From Areca catechu (Eukaryota; Streptophyta; Magnoliopsida; Arecales; Arecaceae): a DNA stretch of 64,000 bases. Position 1 is the stretch's first letter; each line of letters starts with the position of its first letter. The position numbers were made by a program, and so were the translations under genes. Below, one piece after another: positions 1 to 10,231 of this stretch. The stretch covers positions 144,487,854 to 144,551,853 of the forward strand of contig CM038052.1 in the NCBI GenBank assembly GCA_021397845.1, given 5' to 3'. Under the pieces are notes generated by a model. The model saw only the letters and a list, made by a program, of their open reading frames with translations, was not told the origin of the DNA and made no database searches.

Positions 1-322
1 GCATGTTATACCAGTATCTCCACACTCCTTGGTTAAGAGGACAACCATCAAATGTGACATGCAACAACCTACACTTGAAACATTATCATTCTATAACAAT
101 GTATCATTTGGTTGTGAACCAGTTTAAGAACTACTTGATATATCCTCTCTATATCAAATAATATAGTTCTAAGAACTCTATCATACAAGAGTTCATTTCA
201 GGAAAATATAAATATAATGAATAGCCAAAAGAATAACTTTTATTCATTAAAAATTCATATATAATTATAAAATGGCACAACTATCTACAGCCTAGATGAT
301 TGGCTTTGGAACACAATTTCCA
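1..322 (-). repeat. Copia-1 3' LTR (partial)
   Basis: This stretch matches 7702-8023 with scattered substitutions. It ends in CA at 321-322, so in element orientation the LTR starts TGGAAATTG. Immediately to its right, the reverse complement of 323-337 reads as a short purine-rich tract (AGTGGGAATTAT), the expected position of the polypurine tract. The rest of this LTR is left of the window. Confidence 0.9.
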
Positions 323-391
323 ATAATTCCCACTAGGACTAAAGCTAATAGGTACAGAATCTCATTCCCATTTTCCATTTACAACTGTCGA

Positions 392-1920
392 ACTCTTGAA
401 TTTCGACAGCTTTAGTGAAGGGGTCAGCCAGGTTCTCCTTTTCATCGATCTTCTAAAGGTCAATGTCACCCATTCCACGATCTATCGCACAAGGTGATAG
501 CACCGCAGAATGTGCTTTGTGCGATGATGAGACTTCGGCTCTTTGGCTTGAGCAATGGCTCTAGTGCTGTCATAATACACTGGAATAGGACCATCCAGGG
601 AAGGTGCCACTCCCAGATCGCCAAGGAACATTCGCAACCACACTGCTCCTTTACTGCATCCGATGCTACAACGTACTATGCTTTGCATACTGAGTCCGCC
701 ACAGTAAGCTGCTTGGAACTTTTTCAGCAGATCACTCCTCCATTAAGGGTGAAGACAAATCCTGACATACTCTTGTTGTCATCCTTATCTAATAGGAAAC
801 TAGTGTCAGTATACCCCACAAGTTTCAAGTCAGGTTCTCCATAAATTAGCCTTTGATCCTTAGTATTTTATAAATACATAAGGATGGTCTTTACCACTTT
901 CCAATAAGCTTCACTTGGGTTAGACTGGTATCTGCTCACTACGCCTAGTAAGTATGCCATATCTGGTCTAGTACATATCATAGCATACATCATACGCTCT
1001 CTCTCCTCAGGAGTTGTCGCACAATCCTCTTTGGAGAGAGCAATTCCAATGCCTATCAGGAGATAGCCTTTCTTAGAATTTTTCATGCTGAATCGCTTCA
1101 GCACAGTGTCAATGTACGTAGACTAGGACAGTCCTAGAAGCCTCTTAAATCTATCTCTATAGATCTTCATACCTAGTATGTAAGAGGCTTCATCCAAGTC
1201 CTTCATAGAGAACTGAGATGATAACTAGACCTTTATTCCTTGTAGTGCTGGGATGTCATTCCTGATTAAGAGAATGTCATCCACATACAACACAAGGAAT
1301 ACAATCACAGAACCATTAGCTCACTTGTAAATGCAAGGTTCTTTTCCGTTCCTAATGAAGCCATATGATTTAATACACTTATCAAATCGCATGTTCCAAC
1401 TTCGTGATGCTTATTTTAGTCCATAGATGAACCTTTGAAACTTGCACACCTTTGACTCATCTGTGGATGTGAACCCTTCAAGTTGTATCATATACACCTC
1501 CTCTTTCAGCTCACCATTCAGGAAAGTTGTTCAAACATCCATTTGCCAGATTTCATAGTCAAAGTATGCCACTAAAGCAAGCATGATCCGAATAGACTTG
1601 AGCATTGTCATAGGAGAGAACGTCTCGTCATAGTCAATACCATAACGTTGACGATATCCTTTGGCAACTAGACAAGCTTTATAGATCTCCACGTGCCCGT
1701 CTGTGCCCCTTTTACTTTTGAAAATCTATTTATACCCAATGGATTTTATCTCCACAGGCAGATCAACCAATGTCCATACATTATTGACTTCCATGGATTC
1801 CATTTTGGATTGCATGGCTCCTAGCCATTTCTCGGAGTCAGACCTCTCCATCGCATCCATATAGGTGATCGGATCTTCATTATTCTTATCGAGTTTAATG
1901 GGATCACCATCCCGGACCAA
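392..1920 (-). pseudogene. Copia-1 reverse transcriptase and RNase H remnant
   Basis: Read on the minus strand, the RT begins near 1920 and runs to about 900. The catalytic YVDD box is intact at 1276-1287. RNase H follows, with the copia signatures RPDMAYLLGVVSRY near 950 and HHRTKHILRCYHLVR near 490-540. Several stops interrupt it. Four fall where the family normally has glutamine, tryptophan or another conserved residue: 1123-1125, 1225-1227, 1411-1413 and 1531-1533. The enzyme would copy element RNA to DNA inside virus-like particles. This copy is dead. Confidence 0.92.
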
Positions 1921-1977
1921 GAAATCATAGTATCTATTCGGTCGACTCAGTACCCTATCGGATCTCCTTAATGATTC

Positions 1978-3125
1978 CTATGTGGGCTCTGGGTATGATC
2001 TAATCACAACCGGTTCTATGTTGTCCCTTAAGTGTGTCGGTTCTTCTACTTGTTGAACTTCACTAAGTTCAATCTTAGTGGCTACAGTTCCTTCACCAAG
2101 GAACTCCTTTTCTAAAAAGATAGCTCTAAGATTGACGAACAATTTTTGTTCCTCAGCAAAGTAGAAGTAATACCCCTTAAACTCTTTTGGATATCCAACA
2201 AATAGGCACCGGTCAGACCTCGGTCCAAGTTTATCCATTTCCAAATATTTTACATAAGCCGGGCAACCCTAGATCCAAAGGTGTGAGAGTGTTGGCTTAC
2301 GTCCAGTCCATATCTCTTATGGAGTTTTGTTAACGGATTTACTCAGAGCCCAATTCAAAAGGTAACAGGCTAATTCCAGAGCATATCCCTAAAAGGATAG
2401 CAACAAAGAAGCAAAGCCTATCGTGGACCGAACCATGTCTAACAGGGTTCGATTCCTTCTTTCAAATACTCCATTTAACTGAGGTGTCCCTAGAGGTGTC
2501 TACCGAGAGATAATCCCATTATTCTCAAGATATGTCAGAAACTCTCCAAAAAGATATTCACCGCCTCGATCTGATCAAAGGGTTTTGATACATCTTCCAG
2601 TTTATTTTTCTACTTCATTACGATATCGTTTGAATATTTTAAATGACTCAAATTTATGTCTCATCAAGAAGACATAACGTACCTTGAAAGGTTGTCTGTA
2701 AATGTAATGAAATAACTATACCCACCTCTGGCACTAATATTCATGGATCCGCATACATCAATATATACCAGACTTAGAATTTCTTTGGCTCGTTCACCTT
2801 TTACAGTAAAAGGTGATTTTGTTATCTTTCTAAGAAAACAGGACTCACAGGTTGGAAGTAAACCACTTTCACTAAAGTTAAGGAGACCCTCGAACTTCAA
2901 CCTGTTTATCCTGTTCTTATTAATATGACCTAGCCTACAATGCCATAGGTATACATCACTGACATTATCTATCCTAGGGCGTTTGCTAGATGTGTACACT
3001 ATACTAACAAGTCGTGATAGTACATAAATGCCATTATTCATATGTCCATTCATTACAACAGAACCATTCCAAATGATTTTGCAAATGTCATTCTTTATTG
3101 ATAGTTCATAACCATACATGGCCAA
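1978..3125 (-). pseudogene. Copia-1 integrase remnant
   Basis: The GAG-pre-integrase segment (LWHCRLGHINKNRINRLK, near 2930) and the HHCC zinc finger are followed by an integrase core. Its first Asp lies in YIDVCGSM near 2750, its second in SDRGGEYLF at 2561-2574, and its Glu in FERRNRT near 2450. So the three catalytic acids are still visible. A TAG at 2500-2502 replaces an expected glutamine, and several frameshifts separate the blocks. The downstream conserved block DRCLFVGYPKE lies near 2200. The protein inserts element cDNA into the chromosome; this copy is non-functional. Confidence 0.9.
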
Positions 3126-3380
3126 TTAGCCTACAGAAATAACATTTAAAATAAAAGATGGATAATAATGACACTCATTCAAAATGATTGCACAAGACTT
3201 GAAAACTAGTTTGAAGACTTCCAACATCAGGACCGGAACTTGGCTTCCATTTTCCACGTTCAAGAATCTCTTGTCATCCTCGAATCTTCTACTAACTTGA
3301 AGCCACTGCAAAGAATTACAAATATGAATTGAACTTTCTATATCCAATACCCAGTTAGTAATATCGCAGATAGAGAAATT
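3126..3380 (-). pseudogene. Copia-1 aspartic protease remnant
   Basis: Reading leftwards, the segment shows the copia protease neighbourhood: WVLDIESSIHICNSLQ, then later YPSFILNVISVG. The usual catalytic D-[ST]-G triad reads D-I-E, so the active site is lost. It lies between gag and the integrase zinc finger, the normal copia position for the enzyme that matures the polyprotein. Confidence 0.8.
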
Positions 3381-3422
3381 ATAAGGTGTTATTATATAAA
3401 TACCTTGTCCAACACCTTCTGG

Positions 3423-4262
3423 CTACTTCCTCTTCGTGGACCTGTTCGGGTCAAGGGATGTAATGTAAAGAGCATAGTTCCTCTTCCAATGTCCCCACTC
3501 CTTGAAGAAGAAGCACTCCGCTTGGCTCTTATTAGCTTTCTCCTTCTTGGCTTGACTAGGCCCCGAAGTATTTTGCACATGTTTCCCCTTACTTTTCTTT
3601 TTCCCTTTCTTAAAGGGACGATGCCCTGCCAAAGATCCTTCCACTAGATTTACCATCCCTTTGTTCAGATGGTGGTCTTTCTCATAAGTCTGCAGCAACC
3701 CAAACAGACCGTGGTAGTTAACTGCAGGCTTATTCATTCTATAATGATCAAGAAAATCTAGATAGGAAGAGGAGAGGGAATTCAAAATCGCATCCTTCTC
3801 AAGCTGTTCATGTAAGGGACATCCGAGCTTGTCCAGGTGCTCAATCATCTCAACCATGTACAATACATGATCAGTGACTGAGGCCCCATCATGCATCTGC
3901 ACATTATAGATAGCACAGGAGACTCTGTATCTCTTAACGTTGTCTGGTGTCCTGAAAGACTCCTTTAACCTTTGAAGGATTTCTTCTAGCTGGGCTTCTT
4001 CGAATTTGCGACTAAACTCATCGTTCATCACTGCCAACATTATGCATCGTATAGTGGTCCTATCAGAGAGCCACTTCTGATAAGTGTCTCTGACCGAACC
4101 CCGAGTATTGAGAGTAGGGATTTCAGGTGCCGGATTTGATATCACATACAAGATCCGTTCATGCTCCAGGACAATCCTGAGCCTTCGATACTAGCTATCA
4201 AAGTTGGGACCCTTAAGCTTCTCGTTATCGAGAAGAGACCGGAGTGACAAGTTGGAAGACAT
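3423..4262 (-). pseudogene. Copia-1 Gag (capsid/nucleocapsid) remnant
   Basis: The likely start ATG is at 4262 (MSSNLSLRSLL). A single in-frame TAG at 4191-4193 falls where the family has Trp before YRRLRIVLEHE. After it the frame is open for about 240 codons to 3423. The body is the UBN2-type copia Gag, including LEEILQRLKESF and AILNSLSSSYLDFLDHY. A basic lysine-rich stretch precedes the nucleocapsid zinc knuckle, which reads CFFFKEWGHWKRNY. The second and last Cys of the CX2CX4HX4C knuckle have become Phe and Tyr, so RNA binding is probably lost. Confidence 0.9.
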
Positions 4263-6160
4263 CTGAAAGGAAAACCAAAGCTAATTAGTGTATATGAATT
4301 ATTATCCTATATACATGGACTTTAGTCTAAAGGCCCTCCCACTATTTTGTTCAGACTGGTATCCTCTATCTCCAATCCGAGGAATCATTTTGATTCCTAA
4401 GTGGGTACTAGAGTCCAATAGATAACACATGAGCCCGACTTTAGCCGGCCCACCCATGCATGTGTAAAGGTAGGTTCTTCAACCGATTACTTCTCTAAGT
4501 AACCTCTAATATTTAGGTTTTGCCCCAAGGTGCACTTCAATCAGCCTTTGAGCCTCCTATTGAAGGTCCCAGTTAAGTCCAAACATTAACATGACAAAAT
4601 TTGAAGCTTCTAACTAATGAATAGTTAAGCCCGACTTTGACCGGCCCACCTGACCATCGTTAAGAGAGTCACATTGAGCCATCATATTAGAAACAACAAT
4701 TCCAATAGCCCGATGAACACCTGATCTTTGGATCTGCCGATGAACACCTAATTATTGGACCCATTACCATCCCACTTAATGGGAGGCTAAGACTCGATTA
4801 TTCCCATAACTTCATCTTTTTATGGACCTAATAATTTAGAGGGTTTAATCTTATTATGACAAAAGAAGAGATGAGAAGACATGGATCAACCTCCCACTGA
4901 CCACATCAGCAATCAAGGAGGGTTACTAATAACTAATGATCCATGGGCACCTAAAATCAGTCAAGACTGATCAACCTTGGGTGACATGGGTTAACACGAG
5001 TCAGTGAGCTATCTAATTAATTCTGATCGACCATATTGGCCAGGTAAGTGAGATCATGGGTTGGGTTCCACCATTAATCATCTTGCCTTAGACACCAACC
5101 GAGTTGGCCAAGTAAGAGATTGCCCCAAAGAACCATGATCAAGATGCTAAACTTACCTCGTACACCAATTGGTTCATCATACTCAATTATACTAGCCTAA
5201 AGATTCGGACTATCCACTAAGCTACAAATAAGGTCCATTTAGATCTATGGACTTATCAATCTAACTATTAGAGAAATCAATAGAGAAGAAGTCCTAACTC
5301 AATATTTGATTAGAATGATTCTCTACATAGTCCAATGCATCTAAACTTAGGTCTAACTCAATTATGGACCTAATAGAAGCTAACCCATGACCCTTAAGGC
5401 TTATTGAAATGACTTAAAATCTTTGAATCATATTCCTAGAGTTCTTAGTCATTCAAAGTGACTTAATTCTTAATTAGGTTCAATAGCCTTAATAAATTAA
5501 AATAATTTTAATTTAAAAATGTAAAATAATTTTAATTTATAAATGTAAAATAATTTTACAATAATAAGAAATTTGAATTCACGGTTTTTACAACTTTTCA
5601 TGTCAAGTGTCGACTCACCAGGGGCAAGTGTTGATACTAGGTGTCGACACTTGGATCAACTCAAGGCCTGAGATAGGAAGAAAACAGAACACTATGTTTT
5701 TTGGGAAGCGCTCATGAGTCGACCCCTTTAAGGCAAAGTGTTGATTCACGAGCCCAAGTGTCAACACTTTCTAGTCAAGTGTCGACACTTCAACCTTCAT
5801 GAGTCGACTCAAGAGGTCGACTCAAGGCCTATCATAGAGCAATAACAGTGATTTCAAATCCAAAGTTTCACCAAACTTTCAATGAAATCTGATCAAAACA
5901 AAAATCTTAGATCTCATCTAAATTTGTTTAAAGATCATAATATAGGATTAAAACATTTTTAATCTACATTTTCTTTTATCTTTTTTCTTCATTAGTCAAT
6001 CACAAGCGTCACCTTTACACGTCATAGGAGACCCCATTGAATATCAAGACCCTACTTTTCTCCTATGACCAGATGGCCATGGTGAAGCACTAATTCCAAG
6101 TACATTAAAAAAAAAACATTATGTTAAAGCATGCTAACATTATTATACTACGATGAACTT
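4263..6160 (-). other. Copia-1 5' untranslated leader
   Basis: About 1.9 kb without coding potential lies between the primer site and gag. It contains a bipartite leader motif at 5030-5120, with a short stem sequence and a conserved GGTGTCTAAGG flank also seen in gypsy leaders of this window. It also holds a GTCGAC-rich repeat cluster at 5598-5850. A motif GCCCGACTTTRRCCGGCCCACC occurs twice, near 4433 and 4626. AT-rich sequence lies at 5480-5580. Confidence 0.7.
5598..5850. repeat. GTCGAC-rich imperfect repeat cluster (Copia-1 leader)
   Basis: Variants of AAGTGTCGACTCA / AAGTGTCGACACTT recur about every 20-40 bp, with six exact GTCGAC hexamers. AAGTGTCGACACTT is a perfect 14-bp palindrome. 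The phrase CTCAAGGCCTGAGA followed by ACAGAACA and a TTTTTTGG run (about 5656-5706) also occurs in the Sirevirus-like LTR near 44340. A smaller group lies in the Copia-1 5' LTR at 6970-7045. Confidence 0.85.
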
Positions 6161-6173
6161 GGCTTTGATACCA
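6161..6173 (-). promoter_or_regulatory. Copia-1 primer-binding site
   Basis: The minus strand reads TGGTATCAAAGCC, close to the complement of the 3' end of initiator-Met tRNA (TGGTATCAGAGCC) with one change. It abuts the 5' LTR end (TTCA, then one spacer base), where minus-strand DNA synthesis starts. Confidence 0.88.
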
Positions 6174-6174
6174 T

Positions 6175-8023
6175 TGAAGGTCCATAAAGGGAAGCATACC
6201 AATATGCAACAACAAGACAAAAACATGCATTTTAAAACTATTTTAAAACAAGCACAGTGGAAGACCTGGTAGATCGATCAAACGATCTACCAATCTGCCT
6301 GCAACAGGATCTAGTATAATAAAATAGCATGCAATAAACATCAAAAACAAGATAAAACTCAAAGATATAAAGATACCTTACCGTTATACCTTTGATGGAT
6401 GTAGTGGCTGTGCTCCAAGGATGGTGCTCTTGAGCCACACACGTGTCGGGCCTCTACAGGTAGTTCACACCGGGGCTTGATTCTAATCAACTCTCTCGGA
6501 GTGCTAGCTCCTTAAGATCCTTGAGGCCGATCTGCTTCTTCCTGGAAGACGAGGAGGAGAGGTGGACCCTTTCTAACTAGCTCTCTTTCCAAGACCTAGC
6601 TTAAGTGCTAGGTAGCTTACACCCAATGCCCAAATCATCACAAGCCCCTTTCTTCCCTCTCAAAATCTCAGTAGCAAGGAGATTCAGAGACCAAGAACCA
6701 ATTTCCATCAACTAGCAGCCCAGAAATAACTCTTAGTTAAAGAGGCAGCTATGGGAGGAAGAAAAGGAAGGTGGAGAGATTGGGGGAGAAGATGGGGAGG
6801 CATTCCAAAATGGTTCCAAGCACAAAAGGTAAGTATGACCATAATACTATTACAGCTTGGAGCTAAAACCGATCAGATTTCAAATTTCAAACTCAAAATT
6901 TGGAACCAAAACTGGTCAGATTTTGAATTTCGAGTTTCCAGAATACTGTCCAGAATTCTACTCATCACAGCAAGTGTCGACTCATGCAAAATTGCCAAGT
7001 GTCGACACTTTCCAAGTGTCACTCAAGCAAGTGTCGATACTTGAAACATGGTCAATCATATTGACCTCCAATGATGGCAAACGATTCTCAATCGTTGATC
7101 AACCTTAAGATCAGATAGAAATCCCTATGGTGTGTGATCCCATAGGTTCGAACACTAAGCTGGTAGCACTGGAACACTTCCAATACCAGTCAAAGTCCTC
7201 ATCTACCAATGATACCCGACGTCCAGATAGGTCGAAGATACAGAGCACCTCTCTAGAATATCTGGCATATGGACACCGTATAATTCATCCATTTGACCTC
7301 ATAATACTCAGGATGACCTAGGATTCAACTGCCAACCCTAATTTGGTTTATCCGGATCGTGTCTCAACTTTACAAGTTATGTAACTTCTTATAAGAACTA
7401 TCCTAGCCAAGGATTTACTAAATTGAGACAAAATAAGTCATTCACTCCAAACTATTTGGAGGGATCAATTCTATCTTGATCCACCACCGCTCCATAAGTA
7501 CTTGACTGCACCCAGAAACCTTCCGTCACTGGATTAGAAATCCAGGTGGTCCAGCATCAAAGTATATTGAGTTGCTTGCAAGTTGCCGTGGTGACCTCAG
7601 GTCTGAGGGATACATATATCCATATCCCTTCGCAAGCAATTCTTTGGCAGAAGGGGGCTCCGTAGATGGTCACATTCAATGAGATGTCACACATTTCACT
7701 TGCATGTTACACCAGTGTCTCCACACTCCTTGGTTAACTGGATAACCAACAAATGTGACATACAATGACTTACACTTGATACATTATCGTCCTATAACAA
7801 TGTATCATTTGGTTGTGAACTAATTTAAGAACTACTTGATATATCCTCTCTATATCAAATAATGCAGTCCTAAGGACTCCATCATACAAGAGTTCATTTC
7901 AGAAAAATGTAAATATGATGAACAATCAAAAGAATAACTTTTATTCATTAAAAATTCATATACAATTACAAAATGGCACAACCGTCTACAGCCTAGACGA
8001 TTGGCTTTGGGACACAATTCTCA
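6175..8023 (-). repeat. Copia-1 5' LTR
   Basis: The LTR is about 1849 bp, bounded by TG at 6175 and CA at 8023 on the plus strand (TG...CA also in element orientation). Its distal part matches the partial 3' LTR at 1-322. It contains GTCGAC-type motifs at 6970-7045. Small ORFs inside it have no recognisable product. Confidence 0.9.
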
Positions 8024-8502
8024 AAGCATGCACACCCCCTCCTTTCTTATATAGATGGGGCGGTTTAGTTCTAGGTGGTTGGGACTTTCTTAGGTGATTA
8101 GGACTTGGACGTCCCAATTCTTGGTTTATTAGGACACCTTAGTTAGTTAGGTTTCCTAATTGGTTACAACCAACCAACCTTCTAACCAACTAAGCTAACC
8201 TCCTAACCAACAACCAACCTATTCCCCTTTCACACCTAAGGATAGCTGGATACACCTCTGGACCTAAACCCCATAACCTAACTGGGTTATGTTACAATCT
8301 CTCAAAAAACTTCTTGCAAGAAATCAATGTGAGAAAATACTCAAACCTGAGCCAATGTATACCCATGTCTCACATGTTCTCTCAACCTTGGATCAAGACC
8401 CCTGACCTAACATGACTCTAGGGCCCTTAGAAACTTATAAACCTAAGCCCCCAAATCTGTGTGACTCCCTAGGACTTTGGGTGCACCATATATAAGCCTA
8501 CA
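8024..8502 (-). repeat. Copia-2 3' LTR (partial)
   Basis: The sequence matches 10627-11105 at high identity and ends ...GCCTACA. The reverse complement of 8503-8521 is GGAGTGCCAAGGTGGAGAT, whose AAGGTGGAGAT core is the typical copia polypurine tract. The LTR therefore starts TGTAGGC in element orientation. Its other half was displaced beyond the window by the Copia-1 insertion. Confidence 0.9.
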
Positions 8503-8581
8503 ATCTCCACCTTGGCACTCCAAAGCTCCTTTAAGCTCCTCTCGATCGATCAGCCCCATCAGCGCTCCACATCTAAAGAAG

Positions 8582-8695
8582 CTATCCTACAGAAGAACCT
8601 TGGTAAGTGCATATGGAGAGCTCCACTTCACCATCTTCCACCAGCTCTCGAATCCTATGGTACCTAATATCAATATGCTTGGTCCTAGCATGATA
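8582..8695 (-). pseudogene. Copia-2 RNase H C-terminal fragment
   Basis: The minus strand from 8695 reads YHARTKHIDIRYHRIREL and then VEDGEVELS before a TAG at 8582-8584. This is the conserved end of the copia RNase H domain. It lies about 80 bp from the 3' LTR, as in full-length elements, so the polyprotein end survived while almost all of pol was deleted. It is under 40 codons and has no activity by itself. Confidence 0.85.
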
Positions 8696-8699
8696 GATT

Positions 8700-9739
8700 A
8701 GATTATGGACCAAACCCATGGAACACCTCTAGGATCCTCTGGAATACCTCCAAAAATTGCTTGGCATGCCTCCAAGCACTTAGGGATCGCCTTGAACATC
8801 CCTGACATGGCCTTCTAAGTTTTTCCAAAACTTAGGAGCACCAAACAAAACCCTATAATATACCTTGGTGCCCCCAAGCCCTGACAAGCTCTGCGTGACC
8901 GCCTACACCCTTCCTCCTATCTCCAGAGCTAACATCTTCTGGTCGAAGCCATCTCGCCTCCCCAGTTGGAACATCAACCTATGTTTCATAGCTCTTAAGA
9001 CTCGTGCTCCACCACACTCCTGACCTTGAACTGATATCTTTCTACTCTATTCCCGTGATTGCAACACCAACCCGTACTTTTGCAGTGCACCCAGACAGCT
9101 GTGCAAACCTAATGCTAATATTAGACCTCTTCAGCTTCTGAGCTCCCTTGGAGGTCTTTGGGATGACCATCTCCTCAGTTAAAGATCCTTGCTTGTGCCC
9201 TAGCACCACCATTGTAGCCTTCATTCTACTTAGCACTGCATCAGTCTTTTCTTTGGACTTCCCTGGAGAGACCACAACAAACTTGAGCTGGCACATGCTA
9301 TAACTGGAGCTCTACCTGACACCATCTCATCATAACTATGCCTCACTACCTGTGCATACTGCTCCACCTAGCTAGTGCACCCCTGGCACTGGTGCTGGGA
9401 TGTGACTCCTTCCCATGCACTCTTCCCCACTCTGACCTCGTGTCGAATCCTGCTTCACCCATGAAGCCACCTCTCCCCAGTGCTCCACCTGAGGCTGAAG
9501 TCCACCTGATGCCACAGAATGAAATCCCGAGGCTAGCCAATCAATGCTGCCCTACTGAGCCTACCACTGCATCTCATACCCAGTCGCTGCCTCCTCGGAC
9601 TCTTCATATCCCACGAACTCCTCCGAGATCATTTCGGATACACTGCATCCCATAAGCTTCTCCGAAATAACCAAGAGCTCATCCAACTCTTCCTTTGACC
9701 CAGCGACGAAACCTGAGAAATTCGGGCTTTTCTTTTCTC
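8700..9739. other. Copia-2 internal segment of unrecognised origin
   Basis: This 1-kb stretch lies between the RNase H remnant and the zinc-knuckle remnant, where integrase and RT would be. I recognise no copia domain in it. A minus-strand frame at 9042-9296 (84 codons, Lys/Ser-rich, ending VAITGIE) and a plus-strand frame at 9338-9655 (Pro/His-rich) show no known motif. It could be decayed pol, an internal filler or captured host sequence; I cannot tell. Confidence 0.4.
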
Positions 9740-9740
9740 C

Positions 9741-9978
9741 TTCCCTGCACTTCTTCCTAAGCGAACACTCCTGCTTAAAGTGCCCTGCTACACCACACCT
9801 CTAGCACTTATCTCTCATGCAAAGACAACCAATCCCGATCTGTCATCCCCTTGGGCTTTTCCTCCAAAGCTATGTCCAGGAAATTCTGCACCAACAAATC
9901 CTCCACCTGAACCTTCCACATAAAGAAGCTTCCCTTTCCATTAAATTTCTCAAACTCCACCTTGCTGCCACTATTCAT
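9741..9978 (-). pseudogene. Copia-2 Gag remnant: N-terminus plus zinc knuckle
   Basis: ATG at 9978 opens 56 codons (to TAA at 9808-9810). They start MNSGSKVEFEKFNGKGSFF and include VEDLLVQ and LEEKPKGMTDRDW, the standard start of copia Gag. In the next frame, overlapping the end, lies a CX2CX4HX4C knuckle (C*RCGVAGHFKQEC, with a TAG in the second position) followed by basic residues. The roughly 200 residues that normally separate these two parts are missing, so this is a deletion with a frameshift. Confidence 0.85.
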
Positions 9979-10186
9979 GGTTGATCAAGCCACAAAGAAC
10001 AACTCCAAAAGGCTGGATTTCAGAAACACCTCGAAGGGATCCTGGGGAGAAACCTGCAACGCATACAGACGGGTGTAGCAGAAGACTGGCATCTTCTTCT
10101 TTCTTTGGGATGAACCAGGGAATAGCACCTCCTTCTTCCTTGAATCCTCCTCTTCCAATACTCGAACAAGGTTCTGAGAGAACCTA

Positions 10187-10231
10187 GATCTGATACCACT
10201 TGTTAAAATTTTCTAGGTACTGATACCACTT
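10187..10231 (-). promoter_or_regulatory. Copia-2 duplicated primer-binding site / LTR junction
   Basis: The plus strand shows CTGATACCACTTGTT twice, at 10190-10204 and 10220-10234. On the minus strand each copy reads AACAAGTGGTATCAG, that is LTR end plus the start of an iMet-type primer site. The outer copy is followed by ATCTAGG instead of the canonical AGCC. The true LTR start is therefore 10201 or 10231. Confidence 0.8.

Larger units (their letters stand above)
1..8023 (-). mobile_element. Copia-1: Ty1/copia LTR retrotransposon (Tork/Angela-like), truncated by window start
   Basis: Direct repeats at 1-322 and 7702-8023 are the matching parts of two LTRs. Between them, on the minus strand, lie gag, protease, integrase, RT and RNase H remnants in copia order, and a tRNA-iMet-type primer site abuts the right-hand (5') LTR. 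The element is inserted in the 3' LTR of Copia-2: sequence resuming at 8024 matches the interior of that LTR at about 10630. The left end and left target-site duplication lie outside the window. The Angela-like assignment rests on the style of the Gag N-terminus and the LTR length of about 1.85 kb; it is an inference. Confidence 0.93.
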
